In this document: piece after piece, positions 1 to 5,517 of the stretch
How positions within the stretch are numbered: position 1 is the stretch's first letter
Layout of the letters: each line of letters begins with the position of its first letter
Source of the DNA: Chloroflexota bacterium
Lineage (GTDB): Bacteria; Chloroflexota; Limnocylindria; Limnocylindrales; CSP1-4
Direction: 5' to 3'
Assembly (NCBI GenBank): GCA_027457005.1
Contig: DAIDTV010000045.1
Location: 1 to 9,823, forward strand
Length of the DNA stretch: 9,823 nucleotides
Position numbers and translations under genes: made by a program
Notes under the pieces: model-generated
What the model was told of the DNA's origin: nothing
Databases searched by the model: none
Seen by the model: only the letters and a program-made list of their open reading frames with translations

Positions 1-105
1 CCCCTGGGTCGCGGGGCGGCCACGGGTGCGTCCGGCGCCGTGTTCTGGATCGAGATCCCGCCCGCCCATGTATCCATTCCGGGAGCCACCTCGTCCTCCA
101 TGTGA
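1..105 (+). CDS. C-terminal end of a probable sensor histidine kinase (partial)
   Basis: Frame 1 is open from the window edge to a TGA at 103-105 and gives 34 residues. The stretch GASGAVFWIEIP resembles the last beta strand of a HATPase_c domain, where kinases commonly end in a G-x-x-F-x-x-x-x-P pattern such as GSTFWFELP. The remaining dozen residues look like an unstructured tail. The gene begins upstream of the window, so its sensor and phospho-acceptor regions cannot be seen. It lies 40 bp before the DUF2892 gene in the same direction. The assignment rests only on this short tail, and another ATPase or an unrelated protein is possible. Confidence 0.45.
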   Translation, partial: PLGRGAATGASGAVFWIEIPPAHVSIPGATSSSM

Positions 106-145
106 CAGCGGGGACCAGCCCCGCGCGAACCGGAGGAACCAACCG

Positions 146-361
146 ATGTCCATTCCGCAGAACGAACACCCCGTCGACCGCCTCGTGCGCATCGTCCTCG
201 GCATCGTCCTGGGCGCCGTGGCCCTCGGCGGTGCGGTGACCGCGCCGCTCTCGTATCTTGCGGTGGTGGTCGCCGCCATCGCCCTCGTGACCGGCATCGT
301 GGGCTTCTGCCCGCTGTACGCGCTGCTGCGCGTGAGCACGCGGTCGGCCGCGCGCCGCTGA
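146..361 (+). CDS. Small DUF2892 (YgaP-like) inner-membrane protein
   Basis: This 71-residue protein has two closely spaced hydrophobic segments (about residues 13-35 and 37-57). It ends in the pattern GFCPLYALLRVST, which matches the C-terminal signature of the DUF2892 / YgaP transmembrane family (GFCPLYxLLGxST). The N-terminal NEHPVDRLVRIVLG, with an arginine-rich turn before the first helix, is also typical. The family's usual length is 60-75 residues, so it appears complete. The ATG at 146 is preferred over a longer frame from about 26 because GGAGG lies at 132-136, nine bases upstream, and family homology begins here. The single family cysteine is retained (C in GFCPLY). The molecular function of stand-alone members is not established; some relatives are fused to rhodanese domains. 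The sigma-factor gene follows after 27 bp. Confidence 0.8.
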   Translation: MSIPQNEHPVDRLVRIVLGIVLGAVALGGAVTAPLSYLAVVVAAIALVTGIVGFCPLYALLRVSTRSAARR

Positions 362-388
362 CCGAGAGAACACCGACAGCGAGGGCAC

Positions 389-1228
389 GTGGCAGACGCG
401 CGGGAAGGCGAGCAGTTCGCGGAGCGGCTGGCGGCCGAGCTGCCGGCCCTGGTCCGGCTCGCCACCCGGCTCCTCCGCGACGCGGACGTGGCGGAGGACT
501 GCGCCCAGGAGACCCTGGTTGGGGCGTGGAGGCGGCGCGACCAGCTGCGCGACCCGGCCGCGCTGGCGCCCTGGTTGCGCCGGAGCCTTGTCAACCGCGT
601 GATCGACCGCTCGCGCAGCCGCCACGACGAGCTCGACATCGACCGGATCGAGGCCGACTGGAAGGACGACGCGTACTCGGTCCGGCCCGACCTCGTGCTG
701 GACCGCGCCGAGTTGCGCGACGAGCTCGAGGACGCGCTGGCCCGGCTCCCGGTGATCTACCGGGTCCCCGTGGTCCTCCACGACGCCCTGGGCTGGACCG
801 CGGTCGAGATCGCCGGCGCCATGGCCGTGGGGCTGCCCGCCACGAAGCAGCGGCTGCGGCGGGGGAGGATGATGCTGGTGAGCGCGCTCGCCGAGGACGA
901 TGCTCGTCGCCGGGCGAGCCTGGCGCAGCCGATGCGATGCTGGCGGGCGCGGCGGCACGTGTCGGCGTACATGGACGGCGAGCTCGACGAGACCACGAAG
1001 GCCGCGGTCGAGGAGCATCTCGCCACGTGCCCGACCTGCCCCCCGCTGTACGCCGGCCTGGTGGGCGTGCGCGCCGGGATGGGCGGGCTGCGCGACCCCG
1101 ACACCGTCATCGAGGCGGCGATCGCCGCCCGGATCCACGACGCGCTGGCCGCGGAGGGCGCCGGCGTGCCCGTGGCTCGTCCGGCCGCCGACCCCGATCC
1201 GGCGGCCCGGCACGGAACCTTGCCGTGA
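389..1228 (+). CDS. ECF-type RNA polymerase sigma factor fused to a C-terminal anti-sigma-like zinc-binding domain
   Basis: The 279-residue protein redirects RNA polymerase to a set of promoters. Residues about 14-80 form sigma region 2 (DADVAEDCAQETLVGAW, then PWLRRSLVNRVIDRSRSR). Residues about 108-166 form region 4 with its helix-turn-helix (LPVIYRVPVVLHDALGWTAVEIA, then GLPATKQRLRRGR). An extra C-terminal segment carries H190, H210, C214 and C217. The H-x3-C-x2-C spacing of HLATCPTC, preceded by VSAYMDGELD, is the signature of the zf-HC2/ZAS anti-sigma domain. Residues 230-279 are Ala/Pro-rich with no predicted membrane helix. A typical ECF sigma is 160-200 aa, so the tail is a true extension. 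The start is a GTG with GAGGG at 381-385, only 3-4 nt away. No separate anti-sigma gene lies next to it. Sigma domains are secure. That the zinc domain regulates sigma activity in cis is inferred. Confidence 0.9.
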   Translation: MADAREGEQFAERLAAELPALVRLATRLLRDADVAEDCAQETLVGAWRRRDQLRDPAALAPWLRRSLVNRVIDRSRSRHDELDIDRIEADWKDDAYSVRPDLVLDRAELRDELEDALARLPVIYRVPVVLHDALGWTAVEIAGAMAVGLPATKQRLRRGRMMLVSALAEDDARRRASLAQPMRCWRARRHVSAYMDGELDETTKAAVEEHLATCPTCPPLYAGLVGVRAGMGGLRDPDTVIEAAIAARIHDALAAEGAGVPVARPAADPDPAARHGTLP

Positions 1229-1271
1229 CCGAGGGGGCGTCATACCGACCCGGCCGTCCCGTAGCCCGGCG

Positions 1272-1287
1272 CGGCGGAGAGCCGCCG
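1272..1287 (+). terminator. GC hairpin downstream of the sigma-factor gene
   Basis: A perfect 6-bp stem (CGGCGG/CCGCCG) with an AGAG tetraloop lies 43 bp after the sigma-factor stop and 35 bp before the methyltransferase start. There is no T-tract, so it could be an intrinsic-like terminator or a chance GC hairpin. Confidence 0.3.
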
Positions 1288-1310
1288 GCCGCCGATGGGC
1301 CGCGCTCGGC

Positions 1311-1316
1311 GACAAT
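1311..1316 (+). promoter_or_regulatory. Candidate -10 element for leaderless methyltransferase transcript
   Basis: GACAAT is followed by six bases and then the ATG at 1323, with no Shine-Dalgarno sequence in between. That spacing would place the transcription start at or next to the A of the ATG. No convincing -35 is visible. Similar arrangements occur before the genes at 5518, 9448 (-) and 9523. Confidence 0.45.
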
Positions 1317-1322
1317 GGCGGC

Positions 1323-1925
1323 ATGACGGAGCACGACGAGCGCCGCAGGGCGTGGGACCGGCGCCATGCCGAGCGTGAGCACATCGAATCGGGCGAGCCC
1401 GACCCGGTCCTGGTCGGCGAGGCCGGTCCGCTGCCGCCCGGGCGGGCCCTGGACCTCGCCTGCGGCGACGGCCGCAACGCGGTGTGGCTGGCACGGCAGG
1501 GGTGGCACGTGACCGCCGTCGACTTCTCGTCGGTGGCGCTCGATCGGGGACGGCGGCGGGCGGCCGAGGCGGAGGTGGAGGTCGACTGGCAGGCGCACGA
1601 CCTGCTCACCTGGATTCCCCCGGAGGGAAGCTTCGACCTCGTCTCGCTGGTTTACCTCCACCTTCCACCGGATGAGCGGCGGGTGGTCCTGCGGCGCGCC
1701 GCGCGCGCCCTCGCCCCGGGCGGCCGGCTGCTGGTGGTGGGCCACCACCGGCGCAACCTGGCGGAGGGCGTGGGCGGACCGCAGGACCCGCGGGTCCTCT
1801 ACACCGAGGAGGAGATCGTCGCGGAGGTTCCCGGCGTGGTCGTCGAGCGAGCCGAGGCACGGCGCGCGAGCCACGGGGGCGGACAGCGCGTGGACGCCGT
1901 CGTGGTGGCCCGCCGGGCACCCTGA
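1323..1925 (+). CDS. Class I SAM-dependent methyltransferase
   Basis: This 200-residue cytosolic enzyme transfers a methyl group from S-adenosylmethionine to an unknown small substrate. Motif I is clear at residues 42-53 (ALDLACGDGRNA, with D44 and the glycines of the SAM-binding loop). The acidic ribose-binding residue is D67 in VTAVDFSS, D93 follows in AHDLL, and FDLVSLVYLHL (104-114) is motif IV. APGGRLLVVGHH (131-142) is the usual motif after helix alphaE. The C-terminal segment GGPQDPRVLYTEEEIV recurs in a broad family of actinobacterial-type methyltransferases of about 200 aa, near the TehB/thiopurine methyltransferase group. A longer frame reaches upstream to about 900 but overlaps the sigma-factor gene. 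The ATG at 1323 starts just before the WDRRHAERE helix typical of the family, and a -10-like hexamer sits six bases upstream. The substrate cannot be predicted. Confidence 0.85.
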   Translation: MTEHDERRRAWDRRHAEREHIESGEPDPVLVGEAGPLPPGRALDLACGDGRNAVWLARQGWHVTAVDFSSVALDRGRRRAAEAEVEVDWQAHDLLTWIPPEGSFDLVSLVYLHLPPDERRVVLRRAARALAPGGRLLVVGHHRRNLAEGVGGPQDPRVLYTEEEIVAEVPGVVVERAEARRASHGGGQRVDAVVVARRAP

Positions 1926-1963
1926 GCCGCCGGGGGACGCAGGTCCCGTCGCGGGCCTCGCAT

Positions 1964-1984
1964 CGGGGCCCGGCGCTCGCCCCG
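1964..1984. terminator. Hairpin between convergent methyltransferase and MFS genes
   Basis: CGGGGC and GCCCCG form a 6-bp GC stem around a 9-nt loop in the 73-bp convergent gap (1926-1998). A second small hairpin (GGGAC-GCAG-GTCCC, 1934-1947) sits just upstream. Neither has a T-tract. Position makes a bidirectional terminator plausible. Confidence 0.3.
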
Positions 1985-1998
1985 TGCCCGGCGCAGGG

Positions 1999-3432
1999 TC
2001 AGGTGGTCAGCAGCCCCGGCTCGGGGGTGGGCGTCGCCTCGTGCGGCCTCGGCCCCGCGTGGCGCTCGCGCGACGCCTCCTCGATCGTGAGGCCGGCCGG
2101 CTCGGGCAGCACCAGCGTGAGGAGCGCTCCCAGCAGCGCGACACCGGCGGTGAAGAGCAGCGTGACCTGCAGGCCCAGGGCGGCCTCCAGGTGCGGGAAC
2201 GCGTACACGCCGATGAACGCCCCGAGCTTCGCGACGCCCGAGGACAGCCCGTGGCCGGTGGTCCGGCTCGTGATCGGGTAGACCTCGCTGGGCAGCACGA
2301 AGGTGGTCACGTTGGGCCCGAACTCGGTGAAGAAGTAGCTCATCCCGTAGAGCGCCAGGAAGGGAACCACCAGGTGCGTCACGGACGGCACCAGCCCGAT
2401 CAACCCGAACGCGGCGGCCATGCCCAGGAAGCCGATCCACTGCAGCCGCCGGTGCCCGATGCGGTCGATCGTCACCAGCGCCAGCACGTAGCCCGGCGCG
2501 GCGGCGAGCGCGAAGATGATCAGGCTCCAGGCCACCGACTGCATCAGGCTGGCGTGCGGGGAGACCGTCCCCAGGATCAGGGGCGTGGAGATGGTGTTCC
2601 CGTAGTACGCGTAGTCGAGCAGGAACCAGGAGCCGGCGGTGCCCGCCAGGAGCACCAGGTTCCGCCGGTTGCCGATGAAGTCCACGAAGCGCTGGCGAAC
2701 CACCGGCGCCTCGTCCCCGAACGCCCGGATCGCGCCGCCGGTGAAGCCCGCCATGCTCGCCGCGGCGGCCGAGGCGTTGCCCATCACGCGCGCCACGTAC
2801 CGGGGTGACTCGGGCATGGTCCGCCGGAGATAGATCACGGCCAGCGCGGGGACCGCCCCGAGGCCCAGCATGATGCGCCACGCCAGATCGTTGGAGACGC
2901 CGGCCCCGAGCAGCGTGAGCCCCACCACGGGCCCGATGATCAGTCCCACGGCCTGCGTCGAGAACACCATGCTCACCAGGCGGCCGCGGTCCTTGCGGTT
3001 CGCGTACTCGCTCATGATGGTGGCGCTCACCGGGTAATCGCCGCCGATCCCGATCCCGAGCAGAAACCGGGAGGCGATCAGCCACGTGATGTCCGGCGAG
3101 ACGGCCGACAGGATCGCGGCGAGCGCCATGATCGCCGCCTCCAGCCCGTAGACCGCCTTGCGACCCAGCACGTCGGCCACGCGACCGAACACCACCGCGC
3201 CGAAGAAGGCACCCACCAGCGCGATGCTGCTCGCGAGGGTCGCCTCGGTGGTCGTCAGGTGCCACTGGGCGGTGACCAGGGCGAGCGCGACGCCGATGAT
3301 GAACAGGTCGTATGCGTCGGTGAAGAACCCCATCCCCGCGGTGAACATCGCCCGGAGATGGAAGACGCTGAGGGGCGCCTCGTTCAGCGCGTCGGTCAGT
3401 GTGCCCGAGCCGCTCGCACCGTCAGACGACAT
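1999..3432 (-). CDS. MFS transporter of the phosphate:H+ symporter (PHS, Pho84-like) family
   Basis: This 477-residue protein has twelve predicted membrane helices and is expected to import inorganic phosphate or a related anion with protons. N-terminal GMGFFTDAYDLFIIG (33-47) and GIGIGGDYPVSATIMSEYANRKDRGR (126-151) are PHS-family signatures. GRVADVLGRK (83-92) is the MFS loop 2-3 motif. Residues lining the phosphate site of fungal PiPT/Pho84 have apparent counterparts: Y133, Q160, W269, D273, Y277 and K402, with an aspartate at 39 or 42. The Y-to-Q spacing of 27 and the W-x3-D-x3-Y spacing match the fungal protein as recalled. The central loop is shorter than in fungi, and the C-terminus (450-477) is a polar tail. 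The ATG at 3432 has AAGGAG (3438-3443) five bases upstream. The gene is co-directional with ccdA/dsbA but has its own candidate promoter. Substrate is inferred; some PHS-like bacterial carriers may move other anions. Confidence 0.88.
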   Translation of the reverse strand: MSSDGASGSGTLTDALNEAPLSVFHLRAMFTAGMGFFTDAYDLFIIGVALALVTAQWHLTTTEATLASSIALVGAFFGAVVFGRVADVLGRKAVYGLEAAIMALAAILSAVSPDITWLIASRFLLGIGIGGDYPVSATIMSEYANRKDRGRLVSMVFSTQAVGLIIGPVVGLTLLGAGVSNDLAWRIMLGLGAVPALAVIYLRRTMPESPRYVARVMGNASAAAASMAGFTGGAIRAFGDEAPVVRQRFVDFIGNRRNLVLLAGTAGSWFLLDYAYYGNTISTPLILGTVSPHASLMQSVAWSLIIFALAAAPGYVLALVTIDRIGHRRLQWIGFLGMAAAFGLIGLVPSVTHLVVPFLALYGMSYFFTEFGPNVTTFVLPSEVYPITSRTTGHGLSSGVAKLGAFIGVYAFPHLEAALGLQVTLLFTAGVALLGALLTLVLPEPAGLTIEEASRERHAGPRPHEATPTPEPGLLTT

Positions 3433-3473
3433 GCAGGCTCCTTTCCATGATGCGTCCCGGACGGTATCGCCCT

Positions 3474-3513
3474 CCCGTTACGGGATTTTAAGTGCCCTCA
3501 GCGTCTGTTACGG
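3474..3513 (-). promoter_or_regulatory. Candidate promoter of the MFS transporter with repeated CCGTAAC boxes
   Basis: On the minus strand TAAAAT (3485-3490) is an AT-rich -10 candidate. Seventeen bases upstream the -35 position is taken by CCGTAAC (3507-3513). The same heptamer recurs 30 bp downstream (3477-3483), inside the dyad CCCGT-A-ACGGG (3474-3484) that would cover the start site. This gives a leader of about 45 nt before the ATG. A weak -35 replaced by a repeat is the pattern of an activator-dependent promoter. The regulator is unknown. Confidence 0.4.
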
Positions 3514-3526
3514 CTCTGAAGACTGG

Positions 3527-3542
3527 TTGCGCGGTCGTGCAA
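3527..3542. repeat. 16-nt dyad TTGCGC-N6-GCAA between ccdA and the MFS gene
   Basis: TTGCGCGGTCGTGCAA is an imperfect palindrome 15 bp past the ccdA stop. It could be a small terminator hairpin for the dsbA-ccdA transcript (stem of about 6 bp including one G-T pair). It could also be a protein-binding site: a dyad with the same ends lies upstream of dsbA at 5350-5365. Confidence 0.35.
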
Positions 3543-3557
3543 GGACGGTCGCCAGCG

Positions 3558-4400
3558 TCACCGGTCGCGCACGTCCGTGCCGGTGCCGAGGAGCCGCCGA
3601 CCGGCGATCGCGAGCACCGCCGCGACGCCGACCGCCGTGCCGACCACCGCGAGCGGCGCCTCCGCGGCCGCCACCTGGAGCGCCGCCTCGAGTCGCAGCG
3701 CGAGCTCGTCCAGGCCGAAGCCGGCGTACAGGCCGGAGAGCGCGTTGGGGCCCTGGAAGACGATGAACCCGGCACCCAGCGCGATGAACATCGCACTCGA
3801 GACGACCGTGGAGATGTGCCGCTCGACCCCGCCGAGCCGGACCTGCCGCCCGCGCAGCCGCCCCCGCGTGGCGGTGCCCAGGCGCTCCCAGGCCAGGGCC
3901 AGCAGGAAGAGCGGGAAGGCCATCCCGGCACCGTAGGCGGCGAGCAGGACGGCGCCGGGGGCCACGCCGCCCGACCCCGCCGCGATCGTCAGGATCGCCC
4001 CGAGGATCGGGCCGGCGCAGAAGCCTCCCAGCCCGTAGCTGAGGCCGAGGACGAAGGTGCTGGCCGCGCTCTCGGCACTCATGGCCGGGCGCAGGGAGGC
4101 GCCGGGCAGCTCGAATCCGCCGAGCACCAACTGCACGATGCCGATGGCGATCAGCGTCAGCCCGGCAAGCAGCGTGAGCGGGCCCCGTTCGGTCAGCAGG
4201 ACCGCGCCGATTGCGCCGGCGCCCAGGCCGGCGGGCACGAGCAGCGTGACCAGGCCGAGGTAGAAGATGGCCGTCCGCAGCGCCAGCCGCGTGGGGGAGG
4301 GGAACGCGTACGCGAAGAACGCGGGCAGCAGCAGTGCCGAGCACGGGCTTAGCAGCGAGAGCGTGCCGCCCGCGAACGCGACCAGGAGCTCGACCGGCAC
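3558..4400 (-). CDS. CcdA/DsbD-type transmembrane thiol-disulfide carrier
   Basis: This 280-residue integral membrane protein belongs to the cytochrome c biogenesis CcdA / DsbD transmembrane family. The family carries electrons from cytosolic thioredoxin to extracytoplasmic thiol proteins through one cysteine pair. The first family motif is intact (LSPCSALLLPAF, C20). The second reads GGFCAGPILGAIL with C128, where many CcdA proteins have W-T-P-C-x-G-P. The N-terminus starts almost directly in helix 1, and about seven hydrophobic segments follow (family usually six to eight). A polar loop at 171-196 and a C-terminal basic end are visible. The GTG at 4400 is forced, because an in-frame TAG lies at 4404-4406. 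No good Shine-Dalgarno is seen, suggesting coupling to dsbA, which ends 29 bp upstream. The likely partner is that DsbA-like protein. A role in cytochrome c maturation is possible, but no cytochrome genes are nearby. Confidence 0.82.
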   Translation of the reverse strand: MPVELLVAFAGGTLSLLSPCSALLLPAFFAYAFPSPTRLALRTAIFYLGLVTLLVPAGLGAGAIGAVLLTERGPLTLLAGLTLIAIGIVQLVLGGFELPGASLRPAMSAESAASTFVLGLSYGLGGFCAGPILGAILTIAAGSGGVAPGAVLLAAYGAGMAFPLFLLALAWERLGTATRGRLRGRQVRLGGVERHISTVVSSAMFIALGAGFIVFQGPNALSGLYAGFGLDELALRLEAALQVAAAEAPLAVVGTAVGVAAVLAIAGRRLLGTGTDVRDR

Positions 4401-4429
4401 GGGCTACCGCTTGCGCTCGACCGGTGCGC

Positions 4430-5281
4430 TCACCGGCCGGCCAGCGCCGAGTCGATCGCGGACTGGAACGCGGAGTACGGCTGCGCGCCTTCGATCCGCT
4501 GGCCGTTGACGAAGAAGGCCGGGGTCCCGGTGATGCCGAGTTTCGCGGCCTGCGCGAAGTCCGCCTGCACCGCGCCGCCGTACTTGTCCGAGTCGACGCA
4601 TGCATCGAAGGTGGCCGCCTTCAGCCCGAGCTGCCGCCCGAAGGCCTTGAGGCGGTCCTTCGAGAACGCGCCGCTGTTCTGCCCCGCCTGCGACCGGTAC
4701 AGCAGGTCGTGGTACGCCCAGAACTGGCCCTGGTCGCCGGCGCATCGTGCGGCGTTCGCGGCGTCCTTCGATTCGCCCCCCATCCAGGCCATGTCGTGCC
4801 ACTCCAGCCTGACCTTGCCGGTATCGATGTAGGCCTGCTTGATCTGCGGCTCGACCGTCTTCGCCCAGGTGGCGCAGTACGGGCACTGGTAGTCGGCGTA
4901 CTCGACGATCGTCACCGGTGCCGTCGACGCGCCGAGCGTTGGTGTCGCGGCACGGACGGGCGGTGCCGTCGCGGCGCTCACGCCGGCCACCACGATCGCG
5001 ACGGCGGCAACGCCGGCGAGCGTTATCAGCCCCGGGAAGGCCCAGCGCCGCAGGCGGGATGCCGGGCGCCGTCCACCGGTGCGACGCGTCCCCTCGGGGG
5101 TCGTCCGCGGTCTCCGGGCCGTCGGGCGGGACCCCTCCGCGGCCACCGCCGATCGATCCGGGGACGGGTGCTGCTGCGCGGCCGCCGCCTCAGCCGGCTG
5201 CTGTGGCGGGCTCGACTGCGCCCCGGCGGGGCGCGCGCGGTCGGGGGATCGACCTCGGGATCTGCGGTCGCGACGGGACAC
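4430..5281 (-). CDS. Membrane-anchored DsbA-like thiol:disulfide oxidoreductase
   Basis: The 283-residue protein has a thioredoxin-fold DsbA-type domain (about 118-281) outside the membrane. The redox motif is C133-P-Y-C136 in VEYADYQCPYC, and the cis-proline is P254 in GTPAFFVNG. A further cysteine pair (C180 in AARCAGDQGQFWAYHD and C228 in FDACVDS) is characteristic of this BdbD-like branch. One membrane helix at about 82-104 follows an 80-residue, Arg/Pro/Ala-rich, presumably cytosolic N-terminus. The GTG start at 5281 is supported by CGGAGG (core at 5291-5295) nine bases upstream, so the long tail seems genuine. An internal GTG (V46) lacks a ribosome binding site. It lies upstream of ccdA with a 29-bp gap in one transcript. 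Together they would form, reduce or isomerise disulfides in exported proteins. Whether it acts as oxidase or reductase cannot be told from sequence. Confidence 0.88.
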   Translation of the reverse strand: MSRRDRRSRGRSPDRARPAGAQSSPPQQPAEAAAAQQHPSPDRSAVAAEGSRPTARRPRTTPEGTRRTGGRRPASRLRRWAFPGLITLAGVAAVAIVVAGVSAATAPPVRAATPTLGASTAPVTIVEYADYQCPYCATWAKTVEPQIKQAYIDTGKVRLEWHDMAWMGGESKDAANAARCAGDQGQFWAYHDLLYRSQAGQNSGAFSKDRLKAFGRQLGLKAATFDACVDSDKYGGAVQADFAQAAKLGITGTPAFFVNGQRIEGAQPYSAFQSAIDSALAGR

Positions 5282-5335
5282 CAGCGATAGCCTCCGGCAC
5301 CTTGCGCCGCGGATCGGCCGTGGCGGGCCTCCGCG

Positions 5336-5365
5336 ATGCTAGCACCTAGTTGCGTACTTGCGCAA
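5336..5365 (-). promoter_or_regulatory. Candidate dsbA promoter with a TTGCG-N6-CGCAA operator dyad
   Basis: On the minus strand TAGCAT (5336-5341) is a possible -10 for the dsbA-ccdA operon. A 16-nt dyad, TTGCG-N6-CGCAA (5350-5365), overlaps the place of the -35 box (TTGCGC, 18-bp spacer). A protein bound there would block or direct polymerase. The leader would be about 50 nt and ends in the GGAGG ribosome binding site. The rest of the 236-bp divergent region (5366-5505) shows no further gene. Confidence 0.4.
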
Positions 5366-5505
5366 TCGACTGACAACGTGCGAGGCCAGGGGCTCGCCAC
5401 GCGTCGCGACCGGCCATGAACGCCGCACCGGCCAGGCCCCGCGCGGGAGTGGGGAAGTGCGTCGAAACCTAACCCGATGTAGACCCGCCGCTCATCAGGG
5501 TCCGG

Positions 5506-5511
5506 TACCGT
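5506..5511 (+). promoter_or_regulatory. Candidate -10 element for leaderless propeller-gene transcript
   Basis: TACCGT is separated by six bases from the ATG at 5518. No Shine-Dalgarno sequence is present at a workable distance. The same hexamer precedes the ATG at 9523. No clear -35 is visible. Confidence 0.45.
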
Positions 5512-5517
5512 TCGGCG

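Noticed and set aside
900..1322. Upstream extension of the methyltransferase frame
   Set aside because: It runs through the sigma-factor zinc domain in another frame. Homology and the promoter-like hexamer support the ATG at 1323.
1799..3265. Minus-strand open frame of 488 codons inside the transporter
   Set aside because: It is in another frame of the clear PHS transporter, and its composition is Arg/Gly/Ala-rich without motifs.
3492..4352. Plus-strand open frame opposite ccdA
   Set aside because: The translation is a hydrophilic Arg/Glu/Gly-rich string, while the minus strand encodes a clear multi-helix CcdA-like protein.
5416..5472. 18-codon frame beginning ATG in the dsbA/propeller divergent region
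   Set aside because: It has no Shine-Dalgarno or promoter-like hexamer, no recognisable peptide features, and is short enough to occur by chance.
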